64,000 nucleotides of DNA from positions 2,294,001 through 2,358,000 of the forward strand of contig NC_018513.1 in assembly GCF_000292915.1 (NCBI RefSeq), given 5' to 3'. Below, one piece after another: positions 35,747-44,313 of this stretch; position 1 is the first letter of the stretch; the number at the start of each line of letters is the position of its first letter. This DNA comes from Burkholderia cepacia GG4. GTDB lineage: Bacteria; Pseudomonadota; Gammaproteobacteria; Burkholderiales; Burkholderiaceae. The notes beneath the pieces were generated by a model. That model searched no databases, was not told the origin of the DNA, and was given only the letters and a program-made list of their open reading frames with translations. A program made the position numbers and the translations under genes.

Positions 35747-36808
35747 TTACTTCGCGGCGCCACGATAATGGAAGCTGTTTAGGACCGTATCCCACGCCTG
35801 GACGGCCTGTTCCTCATTCACCGGTGACGTCGTCACGGACGCGGGATTCACCGCGTCAGGTTCCGCGCCGAACAACAATTGAATGGCGGTGTGCGGTTTT
35901 GATGGATCTCCCTCTACCCCGGCCGCCAACAGGTAGAACTGGTACTTCTGAACGCCACCTTCGTGAATGTCGACGAGAATTTCCTCAGCTTGAATGCCGG
36001 CGACTTGACGCTTGCCCTTTCGCAAAACCTTATAGTGCCCCGCGTACGGCTTCAGCTGGGCCTCGAATTCCGAAAGTCCGCCCAACAACGACGCCTTCTG
36101 ATCGGCATCAACAGATTCGCGCAGCTTCACGATCAGATTAGACGGTCGCCCCGGAACAAGGCCCGCCGCGACGGTGGCATCGAACGCCGGAAGTTGCTTG
36201 CCGCCGATCAGGCCGCCGTTAAAGCAAAATGCGCCATCGTTCGGCACGTCCCCTTCATCACGCGGACGAATATTTCGCAGGATCTCGGACGCATTCTGGA
36301 CCGCGCTCTGGTCATAGCCATCGCCGAACTTGTTCTTCAGGGTGAATTGCGTGTCGTGCGACCACGCGTACCCTTCCACGTCGTATGAGAGCTCGGCGGG
36401 CGGGACGTCATATCGCCCGAAAACAAAGAGACGCGAGTATTCGTTGGGCTGCACCGCTTGATGGAGCCATGGCGTCTTCGTCGGCGAGAAGGAATTGTGC
36501 GGATCAACCCGCAACTTGGTCTTCAGTTCGTGCTCGCGCGCCTCTACTCTCCGTCCGAATTCCTGTTGACCTACGTTCTTCGTTACATCGATCGAGTACC
36601 CCATGTACTTGTATTCTTGGTTGTACACCTCTGCATCACGGGGAAGGTCGAGAACGAAACGGCCGATACACCACGGGCGGGTGTCATGCATCACGGGGGT
36701 GGTCATAGGCAACTCCGACGGATTACTCTTCGAGCACGCGGCCATCCCTACCGAGAAGGCCACGAGCGCGACTGCGATTCGATTTGTGAACTGGTTTAAT
36801 GTTGTCAT
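35747..36808 (-). CDS. T6SS immunity protein, Tli4 family
   Basis: This 353-residue lipoprotein-like product (signal with GMAAC, cysteine about 25) matches the Tli4 pattern: DTRPWCIGRFVLDLPRDAEV after the signal, a duplicated beta-rich body, and IRPRDEGDVPNDGAFCFNGG near the middle. Tli4 proteins neutralise Tle4 phospholipases in the periplasm. Its ATG overlaps the phospholipase stop by four bases, so toxin and immunity are co-translated. Confidence 0.85.
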   Translation of the reverse strand: MTTLNQFTNRIAVALVAFSVGMAACSKSNPSELPMTTPVMHDTRPWCIGRFVLDLPRDAEVYNQEYKYMGYSIDVTKNVGQQEFGRRVEAREHELKTKLRVDPHNSFSPTKTPWLHQAVQPNEYSRLFVFGRYDVPPAELSYDVEGYAWSHDTQFTLKNKFGDGYDQSAVQNASEILRNIRPRDEGDVPNDGAFCFNGGLIGGKQLPAFDATVAAGLVPGRPSNLIVKLRESVDADQKASLLGGLSEFEAQLKPYAGHYKVLRKGKRQVAGIQAEEILVDIHEGGVQKYQFYLLAAGVEGDPSKPHTAIQLLFGAEPDAVNPASVTTSPVNEEQAVQAWDTVLNSFHYRGAAK

Positions 36809-38778
36809 ACGGGAACGTCGATCGATTTTGCGACCTTGACCATACTATAGAGCGTGGCCCACTTCGCCCACGGATGCCCGAAGCAGCCTTGGTGGTCAAA
36901 CCCGTTCTGCGTGAAGGCGATCTGCACACCCTTTGCCTTTTCGCCAGGGACACCGGCCTTCAAGCCACGTGCGACGGATTCCCCAGACCAGCTTGGCACC
37001 GTGCCATCCCCGAAGATCAAGCCTCGCTCCTGCGGAAAATTGGGATCCATGATCTCCGCAAAGAGTGTACAGACGAGCCCCTTGACCCGGATACGGACCT
37101 GGCCCTTCTGGTCGTCGCTCAAGAGTTCGGCCTTTATCAGGTCCTCTTCAGCCGTACCAGCCGGGAAGTCACCACGCCAGTAGATTCGACCGAAGGTGAG
37201 CAGCTTATCCGCTGGAGCGGTGGTCTCCTGCCGGGTAGGAACCTTGACTGTACCGCCCTTTGTCGGGTCAACCTCGCTCGACCGTCGCAATGGACCGTTC
37301 CCATAGAACGCAAAGGTGTTGGGATGATAGTTGTTTATGAGTTGATGCTGCCGGTCAACCACGTCCTGCATTGTCGTTAGAAAGTTTTTCTGCAGCGTCA
37401 TGCCGGGCTGAGTCGTTTGCAGGCGCTGTTTCGCGATTCCAGCAGGATCGAGCATTGCGTCGGACTGGTTGGGGACCAAGCCGTACCACGCCTGTGACGT
37501 GAACAACTTCAGTGTGTCGTTTTTCTTCGGCAGCGCGAGTACTTCCTGGCGCTTCATGTCGCGCACGACCCACCATGGTTCATAGTCATGGTAATCGGGC
37601 ATCGGAAGGAGCTCCAACGGCCCGGGTGCATTTACCGTGATTGCCGTGAATTCCGGCGCGTTTCGCCCCACGAGTACCTTATTGAGGATTGCCCCCTCCC
37701 CTTCAGCGCTGGCGCGAAACCGTCGTGCGGCCAACGGTGCGCCAGTCGCTGGCTGCGCCCCGTGGATCACGCCGTACATTAAGTTGTCGTAACCCGCTAT
37801 CACTGAAGCCATGCGGGCGACGAGCCCCCCCCCCATGGAGTGGGTGATGATGATTGCCTTCTTTACTTTGTTCTCGGCGCAGATCTCCTTGATGCCCATC
37901 AAATGGTATTTCTTGTGGGTTTTCTGATCGACATAGTCAACGCCCTTCACGGCGTCTTCGGCCGACAGCAGATTCGATTGCAACCAGTTGTAGCCGATCG
38001 CATACACCGGATATCGGTACTGGCAGAACTTCTTAAATTCATCCGAGTCGACCTTAAGCGGGTCGATACCCGGACCATTCGCGCCGTAGCTCGATGGCGC
38101 TGTCCCGATGACCGGATTCAAAGTGAAGTCTTCACCTTTCGGGTCCCCGCTTGCCCAGGCGCCAAGGAGCTTTCCCGCCTTCATCGGGTGGTTGAGCTCG
38201 CGCTCAAGCCAAGCGAGCGATCCATGGTAACTCTTCGAATGGACCGACCCCCAGCCTCGCCGTCGCGCTTCGTCGGCCGTCAGATCGCAACCCGTCGTCA
38301 CGATCGCACCGAGCGTGGAGACGACTGCCGACGATGTGTCGTACTTTGTTTCGCGCTCCGACGCATCTGAGAAGTATCCATTCCAGCCGAATGCTATCGC
38401 AGCGCGGTTGGTTTCATTCGGCGGATTCCAAATCTCCTGCCCGGTATTTCTGTTGATTAGCAGGGAGCCCATCACCCCGGGAATAAAAATCACCGGGATA
38501 GGTGGCCGCGGATCGCAATGAAACTCTTTAGTGCACTTGTTGGCATCCGGCGTTAACGTCACCTTTGCGGACGACCCACCACCTGGTTCGTGCTGCCCTT
38601 GAATGACGACCGTATCGGATTGCTTCGCTGCGTTGTTGCTGCCGGAATTGTTCGGACCCGTACCGGTACCTACGATTATTGCGGTTGATCGGAGAGATTC
38701 AAGATGTGCTGATGGCGATTGACGCGATCCACGATTCGGACCGCTAGCCGACGTCGTTGAGCGTGCGAGGCAACACAC
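36805..38778 (-). CDS. T6SS phospholipase effector, Tle4 type
   Basis: The alpha/beta hydrolase (about 630-657 residues) has PPIPVIFIPGVMGSLL for the oxyanion region near 95, the nucleophile elbow THSMGGGLVAR near 315, and late acid/base candidates in FGDGTVPSW and GFDHQGC. This matches Tle4 effectors such as P. aeruginosa TplE (PA1510). It is paired with a Tli4 immunity gene and a PAAR gene. The start is uncertain: only GTG 38778 is available in frame, it lacks a clear ribosome site and it overlaps the preceding VgrG tail by 35 bases, so the N-terminal 60 residues may not be real. Confidence 0.85.
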   Translation of the reverse strand: MCCLARSTTSASGPNRGSRQSPSAHLESLRSTAIIVGTGTGPNNSGSNNAAKQSDTVVIQGQHEPGGGSSAKVTLTPDANKCTKEFHCDPRPPIPVIFIPGVMGSLLINRNTGQEIWNPPNETNRAAIAFGWNGYFSDASERETKYDTSSAVVSTLGAIVTTGCDLTADEARRRGWGSVHSKSYHGSLAWLERELNHPMKAGKLLGAWASGDPKGEDFTLNPVIGTAPSSYGANGPGIDPLKVDSDEFKKFCQYRYPVYAIGYNWLQSNLLSAEDAVKGVDYVDQKTHKKYHLMGIKEICAENKVKKAIIITHSMGGGLVARMASVIAGYDNLMYGVIHGAQPATGAPLAARRFRASAEGEGAILNKVLVGRNAPEFTAITVNAPGPLELLPMPDYHDYEPWWVVRDMKRQEVLALPKKNDTLKLFTSQAWYGLVPNQSDAMLDPAGIAKQRLQTTQPGMTLQKNFLTTMQDVVDRQHQLINNYHPNTFAFYGNGPLRRSSEVDPTKGGTVKVPTRQETTAPADKLLTFGRIYWRGDFPAGTAEEDLIKAELLSDDQKGQVRIRVKGLVCTLFAEIMDPNFPQERGLIFGDGTVPSWSGESVARGLKAGVPGEKAKGVQIAFTQNGFDHQGCFGHPWAKWATLYSMVKVAKSIDVPV

Positions 38779-39040
38779 GCACAGTCATCGTCTCGACGTC
38801 CACGTTCTTCTGCACCGAAGTCTTACCGAGTTCGTCCGTCACGCCCTTGATGACTGTTCCATCGCTCCGTACGAACTCGTACGGGTGATTCTTGAGCACT
38901 TCGCCTGTGATCGAGTGGCGAAGCACATAGGGGTCGTTGAACGCAGTCTTAGGCAAGCTGTTCATGTGTTCAGCGATCGAGCTCGGACCTTGACGGCTGA
39001 ATGAGGCCGATTTGATCGTGCGAGGTCCTCGCGAGCCGTC
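38744..39040 (-). pseudogene. C-terminal remnant of a second VgrG
   Basis: About 95 residues remain of a VgrG C-terminal extension: IKSASFSRQGPSSIAEHMNS, then FNDPYVLRHSITGEVLKNHP and VRSDGTVIKGVTDELGKTS, a transthyretin-like tail typical of Burkholderia VgrG proteins. Upstream the frame loses similarity near 39,030 where a primase fragment begins on the other strand. The rest of the VgrG gene has been deleted, leaving the Tle4 cassette without its own spike. Confidence 0.7.
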
Positions 39041-39825
39041 TTCGATACCGTAGGCGAGAAAGATACGGCGACCGGACGTGTTATCTCCGTCCACCGCGCC
39101 GCACCGGCATTGAGTGATCTGCGCTCCCACATCGATCAGTACACCTGGGCTGCATATTCGTCTCACTGGCACGAACCTCAGCGGGATGTCACGAAGTACC
39201 GAGTCGTGGTGCCGCTCGCTCGCCCTTGCACGCCTGACGAATGGCCGAGTGTCTGGGACGGGTTCAACATCCTTCTCCAGGGGCATTGCGATGCCGCTTG
39301 CAAGGATGCAGCGCGAGTCTACTACCTGCCAAGTTGTCCGGCCGAATCACGCGGCAGCGCTTTCTTCGAGACGAACGACGGCGCTTTGCTTGATCCCGAC
39401 TTGCTGATCGGAATGGTACGGCAGCAAGATGCGACACGAGCCACGGACCTTGATTTCCGCAATTTCGACAGCAAAACGAATCATCCTGTGCCCGTGGAGA
39501 CGCCAGAGGAAATCGAGCGCGTGAATTTCATGCTGGCGACCGTCAAGCCTGATTGCGACTATCACACGTGGCGCAATGTCGTGTGGGCAATTGCCAGCAC
39601 CGGTTGGAACTGCGCAAAGGACGTGGCGCGGAAGTGGAGCATGGGTGCGCCAAGAAAGTTCGACGAATCCCATTTCCTCAAGGTATGGCACTCCTTCGAC
39701 GCGGGTCGCGGAATCGGGTTTGGTACCTTGGTGCACTACGCCGCTCAGAACGGATATTTGAGGGCGCGAGGGAACGTTGACTGGATGGGCGCGGATATCG
39801 AAAACGGACGCCGCTTCGCCGATAA
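39023..39825 (+). pseudogene. Phage/plasmid-type primase fragment
   Basis: The fragment reads FDTVGEKDTATGRVISVHRA, HIDQYTWAAYSSHWHEP, TKYRVVVPLARPCTPDEWPS and, in the second half, a PriCT-2-like segment (CDYHTWRNVVWAIASTGWN, HYAAQNGYLRA). Both ends are missing: the left joins the VgrG remnant and the right runs into an IS3 fragment near 39,825. It marks a lost integrated element. Confidence 0.6.
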
Positions 39826-40164
39826 CGGCAGCGGCGTGCGCTCGACAGCCGCAATACGCTTGCGTCGCCGCTTGTGCACGCTCAGCCCCGCCTTGCTGTA
39901 CAGGCGCCAGATGCGCTTGTGGTTGGCGAAGCAGCCATCCCGCTGCAACAGCACGTGAATCCGACGATAGCCGTATCGGCGCTTCTGCGCGGCAATGGCC
40001 ATCATCCGGCCAGTCAGCGCTTCGTCGTCAATTCGACGGCGTGATTCGTAGTGGAACAGCGAGCGCGAAATCCCTACCAGCCCGCAGGCCCGGGTAACAC
40101 CCATGGCACGTTCGGTCATCAATATCCGGACCGCTTCGCGCTTGGCCTGCGGGCTTGCTACTTT
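39826..40164 (-). pseudogene. IS3 family transposase OrfB, 3'-truncated
   Basis: The frame from about 40,164 reads ASPQAKREAVRILMTERAM, CGLVGISRSLFHYESRRR and KRRYGYRRIHVLLQRDG, the N-terminal HTH_21 part of OrfB. The DDE catalytic (rve) domain is missing entirely. Confidence 0.85.
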
Positions 40165-40418
40165 CGAGCCAGCAGGTCCTTCAACGCGGCGTTGTCGAGC
40201 ATCGATTCGGCCAACAGACGCTTGAGCTTGCTGTTCTCCTGCTCCAGTTCCTTCAGGCGCTGCGCTTCGGAGACCGTCATCCCGCCGAACTTCGCTTTCC
40301 AGTTGTAGTAGGTCGCTTCCGAGATGCCGTACTTGCGGCACAGCTCCGCCGGCTTCAGGCCAGCCTCGGCTTCCTTCAAGATGCCGATGATTTGTTCTTC
40401 GGTGAATCGCTTTTTCAT
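40158..40418 (-). CDS. IS3 family transposase OrfA
   Basis: This 86-residue helix-turn-helix protein opens MKKRFTEEQIIGILKEAEAG, continues with LCRKYGISEATYYNWKAKFG and ends in a leucine-rich coiled coil (LEQENSKLKRLLAESML). This is the OrfA of the IS407 group. GAGAGGAA precedes the ATG. Normally OrfA is fused to OrfB by frameshifting; with OrfB truncated no active transposase can be made. Confidence 0.92.
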   Translation of the reverse strand: MKKRFTEEQIIGILKEAEAGLKPAELCRKYGISEATYYNWKAKFGGMTVSEAQRLKELEQENSKLKRLLAESMLDNAALKDLLARK

Positions 40419-40636
40419 TGCCGTTCCTCTCTGGAACGGACTCTACACCGTCACCGTACTAAACGCGGAGAGCAGGTCATCGACACGCTACCGCTATCGC
40501 CCGTTGAACATCTCTATGCGGCATTCGTTAAGCCGATGTCTCGCCCGTGCTGGCAGAAATTGCCTACACCATGCCTACACGACAAAGTACCTTGAATGAT
40601 CAACCGAAGAAAAATGCCGTAACCGCTTGATTCTAT

Positions 40637-40713
40637 TGGCCCGCCCTACACGATTCGAACGTGTGACCTACGGCTTAGAAGGCCGTTGCTCTATCCAACT
40701 GAGCTAAGGGCGG
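40637..40713 (-). tRNA. tRNA-Arg (anticodon TCT)
   Basis: The complement folds as a 77-base tRNA: acceptor CCGCCCT/AGGGCGG with discriminator G and encoded CCA, D-arm TAGCTCAGTTGGATAGAG, anticodon stem-loop CGGCCTTCTAAGCCG (anticodon TCT) and T-arm GTTCGAATC. It borders the right end of the mosaic island and is a plausible integration site, although no second copy of its 3' end is seen at the left edge. Confidence 0.95.
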
Positions 40714-40808
40714 TCGAGGAGAAAAGACACGGCCACAACCCGGACCGCATTTGACGCGCGAGGCTTCGAGCACCACCACAACCACCGGCTCGAAGCCCCG
40801 AAACGAAA

Positions 40809-40833
40809 CGGGCCCGGCATGAAGCCGAGCCCG
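40809..40833 (-). terminator. Rho-independent terminator after uppP
   Basis: On the minus strand CGGGCTCGGC and GCCGGGCCCG pair around TTCAT with one mismatch and are followed by GTTTCGTTT. A second hairpin with 10-bp arms (GGCTTCGAGC/GCTCGAAGCC) lies just beyond at 40762-40797. Confidence 0.6.
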
Positions 40834-40884
40834 AAATTATACCCGATCATCGCGCCATATCACGCGCGACCGGCGCTGCAGCCG

Positions 40885-41715
40885 TCAAACCGGCTGCGCA
40901 TGCAGCATGAACCACCCGAGACAGAACACCCCGGCGATCACGCAATACACGCCGAACGACGCCAGCCGCCCGCGCCCTTCGAAATAGCGCATCAGGAACC
41001 GCACGCTCAGATAAGCGGCGATCGCCGTCAGCACGCCGCCGAGCAGCGCATCCGCGAGCTGGTCGCGCGCGTGGAACAGCTTCGGCAATTCGAGCACGCC
41101 CGCCGCGAAAATGATCGGCGTGCCGAGCAGAAACGAAAACTCCGCCGCCTTCTCCGCCGTCAGCCCGGCCGCATTGCCGGCGATCATCGTCAGCCCGCTG
41201 CGCGAGAAACCCGGAATCAGCGCGCCGATCTGAGCGAGGCCCACGAAGAACGCCTGCTTGAACGTCATCTTCTCCGGCGCCTGGTGCGCACGGCTGCGCT
41301 GGATACGATCGCCGATCCACAGCAGCACGCCGTTGATGATCAGCGCGATCGCGACGATCCGCAGGTCGTGGAAGATGTGCTCGATGCGCTTTTCGAGCAG
41401 CAGCCCGACGATGCCGGTCGGGATCGTGCCGATGATCAGCGCCCACATCAGGTGGCCGTCGTCGTTCTTGCGGCCGCCGAGCTGCGCGAAGAAGCCGCTG
41501 ATCAGCGCGATCCAGCGTGCCCGGAAATACCACAGCAGCGCGAGCGCGGTGCCGAGGTGCAGCGCGACGAGGAACGGCAGCAGTTGCGGCGCATGCTTGT
41601 CGATGTGCATGCCGAACAGCGCCGGCACGAGCAGCGTGTGGCCGAGACTGCTGACGGGGAAGAGTTCGGTGACGCCCTGCAGGACGCTCAGGAATACCAG
41701 AAACCAGAGACTCAC
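40885..41715 (-). CDS. uppP: Undecaprenyl-diphosphatase UppP (BacA)
   Basis: This 276-residue polytopic membrane protein has the two UppP signature loops: [20 protein letters not shown] near the N-terminus and [20 protein letters not shown] near 165, with the catalytic Glu/Ser/Arg residues. It dephosphorylates undecaprenyl pyrophosphate to recycle the lipid carrier for peptidoglycan and O-antigen synthesis and gives bacitracin tolerance. It lies alone between two terminators. Confidence 0.96.
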   Translation of the reverse strand: MSLWFLVFLSVLQGVTELFPVSSLGHTLLVPALFGMHIDKHAPQLLPFLVALHLGTALALLWYFRARWIALISGFFAQLGGRKNDDGHLMWALIIGTIPTGIVGLLLEKRIEHIFHDLRIVAIALIINGVLLWIGDRIQRSRAHQAPEKMTFKQAFFVGLAQIGALIPGFSRSGLTMIAGNAAGLTAEKAAEFSFLLGTPIIFAAGVLELPKLFHARDQLADALLGGVLTAIAAYLSVRFLMRYFEGRGRLASFGVYCVIAGVFCLGWFMLHAQPV

Positions 41716-41890
41716 GCGTCGGTCCTTTTAGTGGAGATCAATCGGGTAGAAAAGCGGACGACGCAGTGCGCGTCCGAAAAAAACGCGCCCCGATTATGCC
41801 CAGCCAGGATTACCGCGCCAAGGCATTTGGCAGATTATTGCGGCAATGCACACAAACGCTTGCAACATGTAAGCGAACAGAAAGCAAAAA

Positions 41891-41912
41891 GCCCGCCATT
41901 TGCATGGCGGGC
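41891..41912 (-). terminator. Rho-independent terminator of the small membrane ORF
   Basis: GCCCGCCAT and ATGGCGGGC form a 9-bp perfect stem with a 4-base loop; on the minus strand it is followed by TTTTTGC. It ends the 28-codon gene just upstream. Confidence 0.8.
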
Positions 41913-41937
41913 CTTTCGAATCCGGCACAAATTGCAG

Positions 41938-42024
41938 TCAGCGGCCGAGCTGGTAGAAAAATAGTACCGTGCTGCCGGTGAACATGCCGAACAGTGCGAT
42001 TCCCATTGCCATTGCCAGATCCAT
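41938..42024 (-). CDS. 28-residue hydrophobic small membrane protein
   Basis: A short frame (MDLAMAMGIALFGMFTGS..., ending FFYQLGR) has a GGAGAGG ribosome site directly before its ATG at 42024 and a strong terminator 25 bases after its stop. Nearly the whole peptide is one membrane helix. Having its own site and terminator makes translation likely. No family is recognised; it diverges from the aldose epimerase gene. Confidence 0.6.
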   Translation of the reverse strand: MDLAMAMGIALFGMFTGSTVLFFYQLGR

Positions 42025-42200
42025 GGCCTCTCCACAAAGTGTCATGACCCGGCAACATCACCGGTTTAGTTGCATTATCCCGACCGCCGACCGTCCGAAA
42101 AACTCGCAATTTCCCGAGAAGGGTTTTCCCCGACCGCATCGCGGCCCGATAATGGAGCGCGCCATCGCGCACCCTGCCCACCCGTTCATACCGATTCGCC

Positions 42201-43112
42201 ATGCCGACCTTCCAGCAGCACGACATTCATGAACTTCACGCCGGCCCGTCGCTCGTTCGGGTCGCTCCGCAATTCGGCGGCCGCCTGCTGTCCTGGCACG
42301 TCGACGGCGAGCCGGTCATCTTCTGGCCGGAAACGGCCGACTGGACCAACCTCGCGCGCGTGCGCGGCGGCAATCCGCTGCTGTTCCCGTTCCTCGGCCG
42401 CCACCGCGTCGACGGCGAACTCGGCCGCTGGCGCGATGCCGCCGGCGTGGTCCGCGACCTGCCGATGCACGGCTTCGCGCGCGACCTGCCGTTCGCAGCG
42501 CAGCCGTCGGCCGACGGCACGGCGCTGTCGATGACGCTCGATGCAAACGACACGCTGCGCGACAGCTACCCGTTCGACTTCCGGTTCGAAACGACCTACC
42601 GGCTCGCCGACCCGCACACGCTCGACGTCGCGCTCACCACGACCAACCGCGGCGACACGCCGCTGCCGTACTACGCAGGCCACCATTTCTATTTCGCACT
42701 GCCGCACGGCGAACGCGCCGACACCGCGCTCGAGCTGCCGCCGACGGGCCGCTGCATGCAGCGTGCGGACGGCTCGATCAGCCCGCTCGAACCCGGCGCA
42801 GCCTCGTACAGCCTCGGCGACCCGGACATCCTCGACCGCTTCCACTGCCTCGACGGCGCGCCGTCCACGCCGGTACGCATCGTGATGCCGGGCCGCCGCC
42901 GCACGATCGAGATCGAGCTCGACGTGCCAGGCTCGATCCCGTGGTACGCGGTCACGACCTGGACCGAAAAACCGGAATCGGACTTCTACTGTGTCGAGCC
43001 GTGGCTCGGCCTGCCGGACGCCATTCACAACGGCCTCGGGCTGCGCATGCTCGCACCGGGCGCAACTGAAACGGCCACGCTGCGGATTCGCGTGCTCCCG
43101 CTCGCCGGCTGA
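42201..43112 (+). CDS. Aldose 1-epimerase family protein
   Basis: This 303-residue GalM-like beta-sandwich protein is of the YeaD/aldose-epimerase branch. Visible landmarks are GGRLLSWHVDGEPVIFWPE, a His in the early loop PMHGFARDLPF (about 90), and YYAGHHFYFALPHG (about 155), matching the two catalytic-region His positions. The late conserved region (SDFYCVEPWLGLPDAIHNG) carries the glutamate. It interconverts sugar anomers; the substrate may be glucose-6-phosphate or a free hexose. Confidence 0.85.
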   Translation: MPTFQQHDIHELHAGPSLVRVAPQFGGRLLSWHVDGEPVIFWPETADWTNLARVRGGNPLLFPFLGRHRVDGELGRWRDAAGVVRDLPMHGFARDLPFAAQPSADGTALSMTLDANDTLRDSYPFDFRFETTYRLADPHTLDVALTTTNRGDTPLPYYAGHHFYFALPHGERADTALELPPTGRCMQRADGSISPLEPGAASYSLGDPDILDRFHCLDGAPSTPVRIVMPGRRRTIEIELDVPGSIPWYAVTTWTEKPESDFYCVEPWLGLPDAIHNGLGLRMLAPGATETATLRIRVLPLAG

Positions 43113-43245
43113 TATCGGCCGCCCCGAACCGGTGCGCGCCGGCCGCGCCCGCGGCCCGAAACTGCGGTGCGCGGGTCGAACCCGTTAAACTCTGACGTTT
43201 TGTATTGCCTGCCGCGCCGCGCGCGGCAGGGTTTTGCGAGGTTCA

Positions 43246-43938
43246 ATGTTCGGAACAACAACGAAGCGGCTGTTCGCGGCCGCCTGCGCCGCGCTGCTCG
43301 TCGCGTGCGGCTCCGCACCCGTCGGCCCCGGGTTCTACCGCGTCGAGCGCGGCGACACGCTCTACAAGATCGCGCGCGAGAATCGCACGTCGACGCAGAA
43401 CATCGTGCGCTGGAACCAGATCACGAACCCCGACGCGATCGAGGTCGGCCAGGTGCTGCGCGTCGCACCGCCGCCCGGCACGACGACCGCGTCGACCACC
43501 GGCACCGGCAGCGCGGGCCGCAGTCGCCCCGCGCCTTCCGCGCCGGTCGAATCGGCCGTCAAGCCGGCCACCAGCATCGCGCTGATCTGGCCGGCCGCCG
43601 GCAACGTGGTGCGGACCTTCGACGGCTCGAAATCAAAGGGCATCGATATCGCGAACTCGACGGGCACGCCGGTGATGGCCGCGGCGCCGGGCGTCGTCGT
43701 CTACGCCGGCAACGGCCTGCGCGGCTACGGCAACCTGATCATCCTGAAGCACAACGCCGACTACCTGACGGCCTACGCGCACAACCGCGCGCTGCTCGTG
43801 AAGGAAGGCCAGTCGGTCACGCAGGGGCAAACGATCGCCGAGATGGGCAACAGCGACAGCGATCGCGTCGCGCTGCATTTCGAGCTGCGCTACGGCGGCC
43901 GCTCGATCGATCCTGCACGCTACCTGCCCGCGCGCTGA
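43246..43938 (+). CDS. NlpD-like LysM / degenerate M23 lipoprotein (amidase activator)
   Basis: The 230-residue protein has a lipoprotein signal (LLVACGS, cysteine about 21), one LysM domain (FYRVERGDTLYKIARENRTS to GQVLRV, about 30-75), a Ser/Thr/Pro linker and a LytM domain (KGIDIANSTGTPVMAAAPG to LHFELRYGG). The first zinc-ligand His of active M23 peptidases is missing (SKGIDI), as in E. coli NlpD, so it is more likely an activator of cell-division amidases than an enzyme. The ATG at 43246 was chosen to fit the signal. Confidence 0.88.
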   Translation: MFGTTTKRLFAAACAALLVACGSAPVGPGFYRVERGDTLYKIARENRTSTQNIVRWNQITNPDAIEVGQVLRVAPPPGTTTASTTGTGSAGRSRPAPSAPVESAVKPATSIALIWPAAGNVVRTFDGSKSKGIDIANSTGTPVMAAAPGVVVYAGNGLRGYGNLIILKHNADYLTAYAHNRALLVKEGQSVTQGQTIAEMGNSDSDRVALHFELRYGGRSIDPARYLPAR

Positions 43939-44015
43939 GCGCGCCGCGAGCGACAGGCGACACACGATACCGGCACGCATCGCGTGTCGTCGCGCGGAAC
44001 ATCGGGAAGGTTGTG

Positions 44016-44135
44016 TCAGCGCCTGCGCAGACGTCCGGTGAAACGGCCGGACAACGGATCGACGCGGCGGGCAAACGCCACCAGCACACCGATTCCGAAC
44101 AGGCTGAACCCCGCAGCTATCAGAAGCAAATCCAT
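44016..44135 (-). CDS. 39-residue small membrane protein
   Basis: A short frame from the ATG at 44135 encodes one hydrophobic helix (MDLLLIAAGFSLFGIGVLVA) followed by a very basic tail (GRFTGRLRRR), the layout of small single-pass proteins. The ribosome site is weak. It diverges from the acyl-CoA synthetase gene. No family is recognised. Confidence 0.45.
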   Translation of the reverse strand: MDLLLIAAGFSLFGIGVLVAFARRVDPLSGRFTGRLRRR

Positions 44136-44313
44136 GGTCACATCACTGTTTTGTCATGATCTTATGCATCATTGCGGAATCGTGCACTGAGGCGCCCCCG
44201 TTGCACGAGCCCGAACATTCCCTATCAATCAGGCGCCATTGTGGATTCGGCCACGTGAAATGCAGATGTAATCCGCGGACGAATCCCGCCGTTCGACACC
44301 GAGGAGACCTGCG

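Larger units (their letters stand above)
39826..40479 (-). mobile_element. Truncated IS3-family (IS407 group) insertion sequence
   Basis: The element has an intact orfA and the first ~110 codons of orfB; orfB stops matching after AAVERTPLPL near 39,826, where the primase fragment starts, so the distal half and the right end are lost. The left end is placed near 40,479, where the complement begins TGACCTGCTCTCC, an IS407-like terminus; that boundary is approximate. Confidence 0.75.

Noticed and set aside
39745..40341. A 198-codon minus-strand frame as complete transposase
   Set aside because: The first 59 codons are orfA sequence out of frame and the last ~28 codons are antisense to the primase fragment; only the middle is OrfB.
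40480..40636. Possible phage integrase end between the IS fragment and tRNA-Arg
   Set aside because: Neither strand gives a frame with integrase features; only short frames are present.
43246..43938. Active M23 metallopeptidase
   Set aside because: The first zinc-ligand His is missing (SKGIDI), so an NlpD-like activator is more likely than an enzyme.
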